DNA of 64,000 bases from Oncomelania hupensis (GCA_036898135.1 CM072511.1:21398081-21462080); one strand, 5' to 3'; shown: positions 41,401 through 51,635, counted from the stretch's first letter. Made by a program: numbers and translations. The notes: generated from the letters alone by a model not told the origin.

Positions 41401-44400
41401 TGAGGACAGAGAAAGATGAGTACGCTGGTTAAACGATCATCTGTGGCGCCTCAACGACCTTCGAGTTACGGGATAGGATAGGAAGGATAGTAGATGTCTT
41501 GATGCACACAAGGGACTAGAGCTCCGATCCCAACTGGAACTATCGGGGAAAAAGGTGGGAGCAAGGGGATGGAGGGAGAGAGAGGGTGAGCGAGGAGGAG
41601 GAAGGGAATAGGGAGAAAATGGGTGAGAGGGAGGGGTGGAAGGAAAGAGATGGTTGCGGTCAATTTGTCGAAACAGTTAAGGGTAATTAGAGTTTTGGCA
41701 GGCAGACCTGTGCTGCCAACCTGTGAGGGCTTAGTGTAGAGCTAAGCGTGCGCGTGTGTAAGTGTGTACGTGCTTTGCCCTGCGCTCATACGCAGTCCCG
41801 TTGTCACTAAACCTTGTTGATCAGATTGAGATAATTGTATACTTTTTATTATGCAATTAATGCTTTGCAGTATTTTGCCCACACTACAAGTGCTTACTCT
41901 CCATGTGTTTGGATGGATGTGAGGTTGAGAGTATCCGTATAATGTGGGGTGAGGATGTGGATGGGCTTTCAGCGTGCTGCCGGAGGTTGAGTGGGGTGGG
42001 CGTGCATGCGTAGCGAAGGTGTACCACATTAAATAGGAGTTGAATACAAGTGGCTCATTTCAGGTCCATCTTCCGGACTTGTTTTTCTTTTTTAAAATTT
42101 ACTTTAAAACAATTGTGCGAATTGTACTATTCCTATCTTATTTCTATCGGGATGTCGGATAGCGCAGTGGTTGGAGCACTCGCTACTGTGTCGCAAGTTA
42201 AGCATCGTCCAGTGCGGTTAGCACTTGGATGGGTGACCGCAAAACGTGAAGCGACAAATAGCAACGGCCCCAGTTGATTCAACTGTGACTGAGTACCTAC
42301 TCTCTTAAGGGTGGGGAAGGTAAAGCAGCGAGGGAGAGAGATGGGCATCACCCTCATTACGCTGGCCCAAGATAAGTGTGATCTCCAACATCACGCTCCC
42401 CTACGACCACAGGCTATGGGACTACCTTTACGTTTACCTTTTTTTTATGTTGGAAATTAAATGTTGTGTGAAGAAGTCTTCGTGGTTTTAATTGGTATAC
42501 ACCTCAATTGTACATTATTGTTCTTATAGAACGCTTTTCCAGCTCAAGAGGTGCTCAAGGCGCTGGTCGACACAGGATCAAACTCAAACCGACCAAGGCG
42601 CCCACTTGGTGCCTTAGGCGTATTGCCTGACACCCCAGACAACTGATGCTGGGTGATTTATGTGAGACTAAGGAGTTTCAAGAGCGTGATTCAATTCAAT
42701 TCTACAAATCTTTATTACCATCAAAGAAAGTATGTACAGCCAGTGTGTCTCAGCACAGATGTTGAACAATGTGTACAAATGGCGGCGGTATATCACGTAG
42801 AAAGATTTAGACTCGAGTAACGAGAATCAAATGAAAGAGCGTCGACACGTAATAGAAAGCAAAGCACAAGATTTGAATGCGTACAGAAAATTTCTCAGAG
42901 TAAATTGTCGATGGAGGACAGGGCCCGACAGTCTACACGCTACCCCACACTTCTTTAGCGTTTGCCTTTAGTTGTCTTCATAAACCATGCGTTTAAAGTT
43001 TCGTTGTTGTTTTTTTGTTTGTGTTTTAATAGCTTTTTTTATGATGTCTAAAGTTGCAGCTTCTACTTTTAAGAGAGTTGACATGTTCACTTAACTGTGT
43101 TGTTCAAAACTTGTCCAGATGACTGAATCAAGTTGCAGAGTGGTAGGGCAGGAGCTGGCGAGAGACAGTGGGACTAGATTAAAGAACATAGCAGAATTAA
43201 GGAATGCATTACAATATAGAATACTGAACAGTGAAAACAATTTGAAAAAAGGCGGAGTTTTTACTATTACTGTTATACCCTAGGATTGTCTTCTGAGAGT
43301 ATAGCTCTGGGACTGTTGTACTACTAAATTACGGAGTTAGAATACGGCCTATAGAATTCTCGTTCAGTATGCGACGTCTACTGAACCTTGGAGATCTTCT
43401 TTCACAGTGAGCGAGGCTAAAATGACAAGGACGGGTGAGGTTTGTGGTGCGGGGTGGGTGAATGTCTGGTATTTGATGACGTCAGTAAGTATCGACTGTC
43501 CCTTATTTGTGGGTCACAGGCACACGACAGCCTACTCTATCCTAGCCTATCCCGTAATTCAATTCTAACCTATAAAGGGAAAAGTGAAAGCCCCAGTTGA
43601 AAACCTGTCTTTCCTTTATAGGCAAGACCGATTCAGTGCGGCAACAGTTCCCCCCGTTGGAGTGCCGGGGGTTTCAGTATAAATAGTATCCCCACTTTCT
43701 GGAAATTTAGTGCTTTAAATTCCCACTGTCGCTGTCTTCCTCATTTGCTCTTCTTCGCTAGATCAATGACCTACCTTTTTTCTTGAAAACTCTTCCTGGA
43801 CAAGACTCCTTGTTTGTGTAGGAGGTCTGTTGGATCAGCTTGGGAGTGTTGGACGCTTTCTGCCGGGTGGTCGCTGGGGCTTCCTATGATGTTATTGTTT
43901 GGCAATGTAGGCGTTTTATATGTATGTGTTTTGTTGATAATTTGTGGTGATGTTTGTGTTCTGTTTTGTTTTTGTAACCGGGGGTTCGAGTAGTTGGGGT
44001 GGAGCCTCAGCCGTCCCCTGCGTGGGATGTCTTTGTTGTAAAGTGACTGGCCGGTGGAGGGCATTCAATTTTCCCACTAGGGTTGTTTCGGCAGATCTTT
44101 TATGCGGATCGGGGGTTGTCCGGTCCTGATTTGGCTCGGAAGAGTCCGCTGGACCTAAAGCAACAATCAATCAATCAACCCGTAATTCAAAGGTCGTTGG
44201 GGCTCCACAGATGATCGTTTAACCAGTGTACTCTATCTTTCTCCGTCGCTCAGGGTCAAGCCAATCCATTCTCGAATGTTGTCCTCCCACCTCTTTTTCT
44301 GTCTCCCTCATATTTTGCCTCCTTGCACCGTGCTTTGCAGGATGGTTTTTGCAGGGCCTGATGGTCTGGTGAAGTGGCAATACCATCGAAGTTTCCGTTT

Positions 44401-47400
44401 CTTTACCACTGTGAGCATGTCATTATGTTGTCCAATGCCGTTTGCGCATCTTGGCCAACCTTGGCATTTAAGTCGCCTTGCACTATGACTATGTCCTTCT
44501 TCAGCACTTAGTCAAGGACAGCCTGTAGATTTTCACACAAATCCTCGACTTCGCTGTCGTCATAGTCTGATGTTGGGGCATAGGCCTGGATGATGGTGAT
44601 GTTGAAAAGAGCTGCTCTGAAGACGGATGGTAATGAGTCTACTGGAGACAGGGCGGCAACCCATAACAGTGGCTAGAATGTCTTTGTGGACCAAGAATCC
44701 AACGCCTTGTTCATGCCTATTTTTTTTTTTTTTTTCAGTGAAATTAACGTCCCCGGACACAATAAGTGTATAGGGGACGATTTATTACCTATCATGCCTA
44801 TCATCTCTCCCGCTGAAATAAAGCTTGTGGCTTTTGTCGGTCGTTTTCAACTAGGCCTTTCCAGCGCAGTTCGCTAAGGGGTGCTAGGGGTTTCTGTATA
44901 AATAGCATCCCCACTTTCTGGAAATTTAGTGCTTTAAATTCCCATTGTTACTGTATTTCTCTCCTTTGTTCAGTTCAGTTATTTCTCATTCCTATTCTTT
45001 TCTATCATTCTACAATACTATCTTCTTCGCTAGACTAGTCACCTACCCTTTTTCTTGAAAACTCTTCCGGGACAAAACTCCTTATTTGTGTGTGAGGTCG
45101 ATTGGATCAGCTAGGGAATATTGGACGCTTTCTGGCAAATGGCCACTTGGGCTTTCTATGATATTATTATTTGGCAGTGTAGACATTTTATATTTATGTA
45201 TGTGTTTTGTTGATATTGTATAATGATGGTAGTATTCTATTTTGTTTTTGTAAACGGGGATTCGAAAAATTAGAGTATAGCATCAGCGTCCCCTGCGTGG
45301 GATGCCTTTATTGTAAAGTGACCAGCAGGTGGAGTGCCTTCAGTGTTACCACTAGGGTTGTTTTGGCAGATCTTTTATGCAGATCAGGGGTGAGTCCTCT
45401 TTCAGCCAAGTTGTGGTCTTGATTTTTTTGGTCCTGATTCGGCTCTTTGCAGTCCACAAGCAATGAATAACTAGCTAACTCACTCTCTGATGCCTAAAAT
45501 GTTCCATTGATAGTGGTCCAGCTCGTAGGCCAGTTCTTTAAAATTTTCCCTCCGCAGTTAGGGGCCTGAAATTCCAGGTTCCTATGACGATGTTGTCTCT
45601 CGAGCGGATCTTGCTAAGTTGTCCATCAGTAGCACACTTATCACCTCCCGCGCGGTCCGTGGTGACCCGGGCGACGACCGATCAGGCATGGAGTGAGCGG
45701 TCTTTTCATCATACAGTGGGTCAAGGAAGGCCTGGCGGGGCCCAATCCTTTCCAGGCTGTTGGCCACAGCCAAAATCCACAAGTACAGTGTGGCTCGCCT
45801 TGGCCCCGAGCACGTGGCCGTTGAACCTTTAGTAAAGTGAGGTTCCTCCGTCCTGGCCGGTGACTTCTGTGTAGAAGAAGTTCGCCCAGTGATGCCGTGC
45901 TGACATCAACCCTGTTATTCGCCTCTTACGACACGCCGGGAAACGTTGGGTCTATTCTATTCAGCATCATTCAAAATAACACTTAACAGCGCAGCGAATG
46001 TTCTTCAGTGGATCAGTGACCCGTCAAGTGACCAGTAAGAGATCAGCCGTCGTTTAGTCCACCAACTGAATAGAATAATGCAATTTCTAGTATCCTGTTT
46101 AGTAAAAGCGCATACATTTTTATTATTTTGTGCGCTCTTATGCAATTGCTGAAACACAAGACTAACTTGCCTTTGTCCAGACACCAATTACTTGTCTTTT
46201 ATTCCACAATACAGTTCAGTTGCGATCACTTGGACTTGGTAGTTGATTTTGATTTTGCGGAGGAAAAAGAACAACCACCTTAAGGCTAAGGTTTGAGATT
46301 GGGTTTCTTCGGTAGCTCTTGGACGTCCCTTGCCGTGCCTTACCTCTACAGCTCCTTTGTAATAGTTTGAGGACTTTCTCCTCTCCTCTCCTATCCTTTT
46401 ACCTCTTTCTGTCTCCATCTTCTTCTGCCTTCTGGCACCGTGCCTTGCAGGGTGGTCTTTGCAAGGCCTGGTGTTCTTATGACGTCGTCCGTTTCTTCAC
46501 CACTGTGAGCATGCCATTGTGTTTTCCAATGGCTTGTGAGATGGTCTGTCGGACTTCTTCGTTTGTTATTTGCCCAGAAGTCTTCTATAGCACCTCATCT
46601 CCATGCTTTGTATTCTTCGTTGTAGGTCTTCGGTGAGTTTCCATGTTTTGCAAGCGTATAGGAAGATGGTGATGACAAGGGAGCTTACCTTGGAGTGTAG
46701 ACTGATGGTCCTATCTTTCTAAACGGGCTTCAACCCTGTCAGGGCAGCCGTTGTTTGTGCGATCCTGGAGAGGACTTCTTGCCGGGACCCATTGTCTGGT
46801 ACAATCGCTCCTAAATATTTAAAGATATGCACTGAGGGCTTTCTCGCTGCACTATAATTGTAACACTCATTCGATTCCAATGCCATTCACACCTGAGCCC
46901 AGGCCGGGGCATTGTGTTGCGTCCTTGGAAAAGACACTCTACTCCCGTTTCCTACTCCTTCGGATGAGAGTATAAACCGAGGTCTAGTCTGTGTCGCATA
47001 CATTCCATCATAACGGAATTTAAAGATCCTGACGCTCATGTCCTAGACGGGTGAGTGCCGGTGACAAGAACACACCCAGCATGCGCCTAGGTCCTTCTCC
47101 CCCATCCCTGGCTGCCCAGGATTGTGTTCAGTTGTCTGGAGCGTTATTACGATGCGCCCAAAGGCTGCATGTTGGCGCCTCGGGCGGCTTGAGTTAGATC
47201 CTGTATCGGCCAGCGCCTTGAGTCGCCACATGTACGGCGAGATATGTGCGCTATAAAAATCCTCGGTAATAAAAAAATAAATAAAATAAATAACATAGTT
47301 TACTATGTGTTACTGCACAAGCTAAAATAAATACACGTCTAGCGATAATATCGGATATTATGGTATCTGTATCGGATCCCCAAGCCCATGAATAGCAAGA

Positions 47401-49946
47401 AGCTGTCCACCCCCACCATATAAACTACATGTAGGTCTTTCATATTCCCTTTACTGGTGACGTTTGCAGGGATTAAAAGGTACCGTATTCACTAATATGC
47501 TACTCCTAGTAGACCCATCTAGTTGTACATGTACTATGACCAAGTTCTTCCAGCGTACTGAGAGCCATGATATACGAGCTCTAAAGCCATAGATGGTAAC
47601 GATGTCTAGTAGGCCTACATTCATGCTTGCAAGGCCATTCCATTCGTCTTAAATTTACAGCACTAGATTGGCGTTCTTTTTGGAGTTTGCTGTTTAGGAC
47701 ATGTTAGTTTTTGTGTGATTGGGCATGTTTTAAAAACTAAAACAGGCTCATCTGAATTAGTACGGGTCGCGGAGGTGGTGGTCAGGGGATGATATGATGA
47801 TGATGATGATGATGATTGATGATGATGATGATTTTAAGTTGCACTAAGTTCATAAACTTACATTTAGCGGCTCACCTTGTAGAAATAAAATCGTAAAGAG
47901 AGAGAGAGAGAGCGAAAGAGAGAGGGAGGGGAGAGAGAGAGAGAGAGAGAGAATATGTTAAAGAGCAGACTTATTAGGACATCTGATATTTTAAACTGCT
48001 TTAAGTATTCTTTTAAAAGCTGTTTTGGAACTTTATTGTTCTTCTCTCTGTAATCCACGAAGGAATATTATTTCAAACAAGTCATATGACCGATTTCACT
48101 TGAAGTGTTTAAATAATACTGAAGTACTCTCTACAATCGCTTACATTTATCACACTATTTATACCCTCTCTCGGTGATTAAATAGACAAACACTGACGGT
48201 TATTGTAGGCCAGCAAGTGCATTGCTCGCCAGGAAATACAGCGACATATTAGTCGTGACCCTGTTCAAAGAAATATTCGTTTATTTCTACACCTTTGGGA
48301 ACTTGGAGTAGATACAATGTACAGGTTTTAGTGTGGTCAGCGCATAATGTCTCAAGGACACGCTTTATTGGGAAAATGTGGTTTTGGTGTTGGGAAGTTT
48401 ACCTCAGAGTATCTTCAGGAGACCATGACGTAAATGTCATTATTACCTGTAGTAGTTACGATGACTTAAGACAATGTACAGTTGGGGGTGACCTTTCCAG
48501 GCAGCATTGATGCTCACAAATGTTATAGAAATCAGTTGTTTTGGAAATGTATTTATGTCGGTATCATATTCATAGTATAATAATTTAGCGACACAAGCCT
48601 TGTTCTAAATTAGAAGGAACGCATTTTAATTACGTTCATAGTTGATGATAGTTTTGGAAGCTATTCTTTAATTATCCCCATGCTAGCACTGACGTCATTG
48701 TCATTTTGAGTAGAGAGATAGGTTTGTAGCTTCCTCGTAATCCTTTTTTCTCATCATTATTTGCTTCATCATCAGCGTCGTTATCGTCGTCGCTTTCGTC
48801 ATCATCGTCGTCATTGTCATCGTCATCGTCATCAAAGATGCCACTTCTTCGTGACATCCTGAAGAAGGAGATATATCTATATATATCTACTGACCATTTC
48901 TTAATTACTTTCTACTAGTGTTGACTTTAATTGTAGGCCTATTAATTAAGAAACGTTCGGAGGTTTTCTTTGAAAGCCTATTTGGGTTTTGTCGTCATGG
49001 ATTTTCACTGAATGCTGGTCAACTTACAACGCTTTGGAATAGATGTCCAACTTTTACGAAGATTTTAGACGATCATTTGCCATGTAGTTTGAAGACTGAG
49101 GAGTGACGTGCTATGAACGTCTGGAAGTTAGACTCTAACATTTCTGTTTTAGCTGTGAGGATTGATTCACGAAATCATTTGCTCAGTCAGACCATTGGCA
49201 ATTAACTTGCGTGTTATCTGTTTCAGAAATCTTTTGGCGTGCGATGAACTCCTGAAATATGATCGGGCAAGGATATTTCTGGATGAAGACTATACTGCTG
49301 CTGATCGTTTTACTGTAAGCGTACGCTTCAACCCATTTTCTTCAATTAATGAGGGAAGGAAACGCGGATGGAAAGAATATCATCCTGTCTTGCATGTGCA
49401 CTTACTCTCACTTCAAGTCGTTTATGCAGGCAATAGAAACGAAACAAAGTTCAAAATACTAGAGTCCGAGCAAATATTTGGATTTTGAAGGGAGAATGCT
49501 TTGGGGAGTCCATTCTCTCTGTTTTACACTTCCTAATTACAATCACTTTGGAGTTTCATGTTTCTGTCATTTACGATTATTGCAAAAAATTTCAACTGCA
49601 CTGTGGTTTATTTTGGACATTTTTATTGTTTTAAACTTAAAGATTTTTTTTTTTTTGGGGGGGGGGGGGGGGGTGAGGGGGGGGGTATATGTTGCGCACC
49701 AAAAGTAGTGAGCTGAACCTATCATCTTTTGTGAAAAATAGCGTAATTACGTCTGTATTGAATTTTTCTTATCTGAAACTAGTAGACAAACACTGCCCTT
49801 TGAAACGTTAAAAAATATTTTTCTGTAACTGAAGAAACGAACATTTTGGTATTGATTCTCTGTTTGCTTTGTATGTTGGCAGGCTCTTGGGAATTTGTAC
49901 TTTATCCACGAAGACATCGACAATGTTCTTATTTGGGATTTCGTAG
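31648..49946 (+). CDS. INPP5A: Type I inositol-polyphosphate 5-phosphatase (INPP5A orthologue), first five coding exons; gene continues past window
   Basis: Coding exons are 31648-31710, 34550-34591, 35002-35102, 49227-49314 and 49883-49946. All junctions have GT..AG and matching phases (0, 0, 2, 0, 1). The joined product begins MDGEHTKVLLVTANVGSIFE, then YFGPWLKAFLQ, LVALHCQEVGGKNYEASMQH, LLKYDRARIFLDEDY and ALGNLYFIHEDIDNV. These align in order with the N-terminal part of vertebrate INPP5A (LLVTANVGSLF, ALHCQEFGGKNYEASMSH, YNRARVYLDENY, ALGSFYFLHES). The enzyme removes the 5-phosphate of Ins(1,4,5)P3 and Ins(1,3,4,5)P4 and so ends calcium signals; the vertebrate form is membrane-attached by C-terminal prenylation. 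The CQE glutamate belongs to the metal-binding site of the endonuclease/phosphatase fold. About 119 of roughly 410 residues are in the window; catalytic and C-terminal exons lie beyond 64000. The start has a good Kozak context (A at -3, G at +4) and an in-frame stop just upstream. Confidence 0.93.
32206..32323. repeat. Tandem 71-bp repeat (cgaagcatacaaatagtgat unit)
   Basis: gaagcatacaaatagtgatacagt begins at 32216 and again at 32287. The continuation of the second unit (tgatacagaactggaagtaa) is found after the retroposon, at 32925, so the retroposon inserted into this tandem repeat. Confidence 0.7.
32324..32912 (+). mobile_element. 560-bp retroposon family, copy 4 (complete, with target-site duplication)
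   Basis: Starts at acccccgttggggtgccggg and ends with a TGTAA-type tail. Flanked by AGATACTGATAG (32312-32323) and AGATGCTGATAG (32913-32924), a 12-bp duplication with one mismatch. Length 589 bp. No long reading frame. Confidence 0.85.
34550..34591 (+). CDS. INPP5A: INPP5A coding exon 2
   Basis: 42-nt exon between tttctgcttgcag and GTAAGT; encodes PTSYFGPWLKAFLQ. The W-L-x-x-F-x-Q pattern matches NWLREFYQ in the vertebrate protein. Phase 0 on both sides. Confidence 0.88.
35002..35102 (+). CDS. INPP5A: INPP5A coding exon 3
   Basis: 101-nt exon between ttattttgcag and GTAAGT; encodes DVQLKEPGLVALHCQEVGGK followed by NYEASMQHVNQFVK. Contains the family-diagnostic ALHCQE and GGKNYEASM. Ends in phase 2. 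Confidence 0.95.
35503..35633. repeat. 131-bp element with 16-bp inverted ends
   Basis: TAAGTTGCACAGTTTT at 35503-35518 and its exact reverse complement at 35618-35633, in INPP5A intron 3. Possibly a very small MITE. Confidence 0.5.
36100..36835 (+). repeat. AGGTCA-rich dispersed repeat, copy 1
   Basis: Contains at least ten AGGTCA half-sites, several as TCAAGGTCA. The right part (about 36615-36830) matches 55290-55480. It ends near aaggagcatgtgagtcatct gggcttt. Nuclear receptors bind such half-sites in general; function here is untested. Confidence 0.6.
38281..38403 (+). mobile_element. LINE/SINE 3' tail with (TTA)n
   Basis: gagttgtcaagcgcggcgag ... ggtacagcgcgatacaaatg then about 19 TTA units; the tail pattern resembles those at 14801 and 40026. 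Confidence 0.45.
38478..40150 (+). mobile_element. CR1/L2-like LINE, 5'-truncated, split by a retroposon
   Basis: 38480-38815 and 39375-39670 together encode the end of a reverse transcriptase: NWMTGNKLQLNSNKTEAILI, VKNLGVILDNTLSMKQHI, SRLDYCNSLLA, then (after the insertion) GLPASSIDRLQRIQNSSARL and ILQQLHWLPVSHRIKHKLNT, ending at TAA 39667. The 3' UTR ends in gcgccttgagtcaccttgcg and gagatatgtgcgcattataa, then an ATT-rich tail. Both frames are largely open, so the element is fairly young. Confidence 0.85.
38816..39374 (+). mobile_element. 560-bp retroposon family, copy 5 (complete, nested in LINE)
   Basis: Inserted exactly within a LINE codon run: ACTTGCT at 38809-38815 and again at 39375-39381 is the target-site duplication, and removing the insert restores SRLDYCNSLLA-GLPASSIDR. 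The element is 559 bp, from acccccgttggggtgccggg to an (ATCA)n tail. This fixes both ends of the family. Confidence 0.93.
40950..41490 (+). mobile_element. RTE-like LINE fragment, internally deleted
   Basis: NYLTISLLSHSSKVLLKIIL near 40995 and FVDFKKAFDRVWHAALWATM near 41205 are reverse-transcriptase blocks. Then the frame jumps to the 3' end (gaggtgggaggacaacattg ... cgttaaacgatcatctgtgg-like) and the tail gttacgggataggataggaa. An internal ATATAT palindrome at 41175-41200 interrupts the frame. Confidence 0.75.
42150..42447 (+). mobile_element. Composite tRNA/5S rRNA-derived SINE
   Basis: The head reads cggatagcgcagtggttgga, which matches a pol III tRNA A box (TAGCGCAGTGG). About 30 bases later, caagttaagcatcgtccagt and ggttagcacttggatgggtg followed by accgc match the 3' half of 5S rRNA, including its A-box-like and C-box promoter regions. 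The body ends at ctacctttacgtttaccttt with a T run. It is one of the few SINE types with a 5S-derived promoter. Confidence 0.75.
42520..42740. repeat. Dispersed repeat (gctcaag.gctggtcga motif)
   Basis: gctcaaggcgctggtcgaca ... gaccaaggcgcccacttg ... cttaggcgtat resembles 54860-54955 (gctctaagcactggtcgata ... gaccgaggcgccagcttg ... ttcttaggcacat). Family unknown. Confidence 0.45.
43563..44178 (+). mobile_element. 560-bp retroposon family, copy 6 (5'-extended, nested in LINE)
   Basis: CCCGTAATTCAA at 43551-43562 and again at 44179-44190 is a perfect 12-bp target-site duplication within the LINE 3' end. The insert is 616 bp. It has 87 bp more at the 5' end than copy 5, and this extra part contains a hairpin (cctataaagggaaaag / ctttcctttatagg), but it lacks a short internal segment. 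Tail (ATCA)n. Confidence 0.85.
44744..44784 (-). repeat. TGTCCCCTATAC..CCGGGGACGTTAAT short element, solo copy
   Basis: attaacgtccccggacacaa ... gtataggggac, reverse orientation relative to 59846, inserted in the LINE endonuclease region beside a T run. Confidence 0.7.
44876..45482 (+). mobile_element. 560-bp retroposon family, copy 7 (diverged, CTAA-tail subtype)
   Basis: Starts near ggggtgctaggggtttctgt and ends cggctctttgcagtccacaa then gcaatgaataactagctaac. Shares the (CTAA)n-type tail and the ctttgcagtcc variant with the 15803 copy, so these two form a subfamily. Confidence 0.8.
46376..46890 (-). mobile_element. RTE-like LINE 3' region, degenerate
   Basis: ctggcaccgtgccttgcagg ... ggtctttgcaaggcctgg ... 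atggtctgtcggacttcttc matches the antisense of the LINE at 28969, with a deletion around 46485. It is continued by further LINE sequence (cctggagaggacttcttgcc). Confidence 0.7.
46890..47275 (+). mobile_element. SINE-like element sharing the LINE 3' tail
   Basis: The body holds gttgcgtccttggaaaagac and ctcccgtttcctactccttc, a phrase typical of L2/CR1 3' UTRs and their SINEs. The end reads gcgccttgagtcgccacatg then cggcgagatatgtgcgctat, nearly identical to the tail of the LINE at 38478 (GCGCCTTGAGTC and GAGATATGTGCGC shared). Confidence 0.65.
47799..47832. repeat. (GAT)n microsatellite
   Basis: Short GAT repeat with one ATT interruption. Confidence 0.8.
49227..49314 (+). CDS. INPP5A: INPP5A coding exon 4
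   Basis: 88-nt exon. Its first base completes a Lys codon with exon 3, then NLLACDELLKYDRARIFLDE and DYTAADRFT. Ends before GTAAGC in phase 0. YDRARIFLDEDY parallels YNRARVYLDENY. Confidence 0.93.
49645..49687. repeat. T-run followed by G-run
   Basis: About 12 T then about 20 G, then tgagggggggggg; the G-rich strand could form a quadruplex. Confidence 0.85.
49883..49946 (+). CDS. INPP5A: INPP5A coding exon 5
   Basis: 64-nt exon between tatgttggcag and GTGAGT. Encodes ALGNLYFIHEDIDNVLIWDF and V plus one base (phase 1). The vertebrate counterpart reads ALGSFYFLHESLKNIYQFDF. This is the last INPP5A exon seen in the window. Confidence 0.9.
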
Positions 49947-50649
49947 GTGAGTAAGAGTGCACTTTGAGCATTCACCATTGTATTATCGACAGTTTAATCG
50001 TTTACTGTGGCGCTGTTCTCTTGAGAATGTATTATTGTTGTTTTTCGTCCTTCGTCCTTTTCTTTCGTTTCTTAATGAGAACATTCAATTCTTGGTGTTT
50101 TTTTTCTCTCTTGTCTTTTATAGGGCTCAGCATGTATTGATCTATGATTCATATAACTTGATAATGTGCTTCTGCTCTGCTTCTCCCACTTCCCCTCCCC
50201 TCACCATTATATCGCTGTCCATACAAATGCACATCTTGTGTGTATATGGCCAGTGGAGGTAACATGTCTGTCTCTCTGTCTGACCCTCCTTCTCTCTGTC
50301 TCTCTCTCTTTCACTCTCTCTCTCTCTCTCTTTCACTCTCAGTCAGTCGGATGATGATATAATATAGACATTGGGCAATTGCTGCATATTCCCACGAAAC
50401 GCTTGCAGTGTCAGCACGTGTGATGCATGGAAGTTTGTAAATACGTCTGAACTAAACATAGTGCTTCAATATAACTTTGATAATCCCGGGTCGAATTCTT
50501 ATCAGTGATACCAGACAGCGCGCCGCAACGTACAGAGGATACACATTACACAACAATAATTCTATTGCACCTTTTGAACATTGCAAAGACCAGCAAGCCT
50601 GGTGGCCATACAGTTTTTCACAAGCCAGCAATCGGTGTGGGTGTGTGTG

Positions 50650-50655
50650 TGTGCC

Positions 50656-50700
<45 letters not shown>

Positions 50701-50711
50701 AAGAGAGAGAA
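50650..50711. repeat. (TG)n(AG)n microsatellite
   Basis: A TG-rich stretch followed by about 45 bases of AG. Confidence 0.9.
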
Positions 50712-51295
50712 CTTTAGTCTCCGATGTGTGCTGAGAGGTGAGTGTGATGGGAAGTTGAAGGGGCTTTGGGATGCTGAGTGGCATGACATATTGTCAGAGA
50801 TAAGTACATCAGATTGACTGTCAAGTATTGGCCTAACGGAAGAAAACGTCCATTTATCCTTATTCTTTGTGTATAGGAAACTGCTTTTTAATTATTACGC
50901 AAGTCAAGACAGGAAAAATATAAATGTTAGTAGAACGCATAGTACACGCTCAGTGTTTTAATTACAACCCAAATGCAAAGGATAGGCGTTCTGGTTCAGT
51001 CGTTTAGATGGATTGTTTCGCCATGACTAAATGTCAGCAATTCTTATCCATTTTTTAGTAATAACCTGTTTTCTAGTCACGTCAGTGGCGAAATTAAAGT
51101 TAGCTCGAGCACACAGCATAAGCTCAATATTATAATAGCTAGTTTAACAGCGGTACTAGGAGTTTGATTAATTTGTCCTAATTTAGTGTTTTATATGACA
51201 TGGTTTATTGTGCTTGCCGTATCGTTGGCTGTGCATGACAACTTGTAAAATTAGCTTATCCCGATTCCCATTGATCGTGTATCATGCTGTGTTAT

Positions 51296-51480
51296 TATAC
51301 CATTTAGGGTGTGTGTGTGCGTGTGTGGAATACTCTTTCTTCCCTCCCTTACAGTGTTATTATACCATTTAGGGTGTGTGTGTGCGTGTGTGGAATACTC
51401 TTTCTTCCCTCCCTTACAGTGTCATACCATTTAGGGTGTGTGTGTGCGTGTGTAGAATACTCTGTCTTCCCTCTCTTACC
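51296..51480. repeat. Three-copy tandem repeat of about 63 bp
   Basis: ataccatttagggtgtgtgt starts near 51298, 51363 and 51425, each copy ending in ttccctcccttacagtg or a variant. The first two copies are almost identical. Confidence 0.85.
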
Positions 51481-51633
51481 CAGTAACCAGGAGACAACAC
51501 ACCACAAAACTAACAGGCGTTCTTCTCAGGTTGTTTTTCAATTTCTCGTACCTTGCAGTGTCCTCCACCCCCCACCTTTCCACCCCCGCCCTCTCCCATC
51601 TATCAACCCTTGCCTTTCTTGCTACCCTTTCTG

Positions 51634-51635
<2 letters not shown>

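Larger units (their letters stand above)
44179..45960 (-). mobile_element. RTE-like LINE with endonuclease and 5' parts, interrupted by insertions
   Basis: On the minus strand, from 3' to 5': RWYGHVTRS-type end (44190-44440), an endonuclease-like part (DILATVMGCRPVSSRLIT near 44650; DYDDSEVEDLCENLQAVLD near 44540), then after a retroposon (44876-45482) a 5' part. That part starts near 45960 with gacccaacgtttcccggcgt and gtcgtaagaggcgaataaca, a phrase typical of the 5' end of such LINEs. The reverse-transcriptase core is deleted. Confidence 0.7.
35103..49226 (+). other. INPP5A: INPP5A intron 3 (14 kb)
   Basis: Donor GTAAGT at 35103; acceptor ttatctgtttcag ending at 49226. It contains two LINE types, three copies of the 560-bp retroposon, a tRNA/5S SINE and an AGGTCA-rich repeat. 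Stretches at 37000-38270 and 47280-49130 hold no recognised feature apart from short GA and GAT repeats. Confidence 0.9.

Noticed and set aside
42190..42242. 5S rRNA gene
   Set aside because: Only the 3' half of 5S is present and it is fused to a tRNA-like head and a SINE body.
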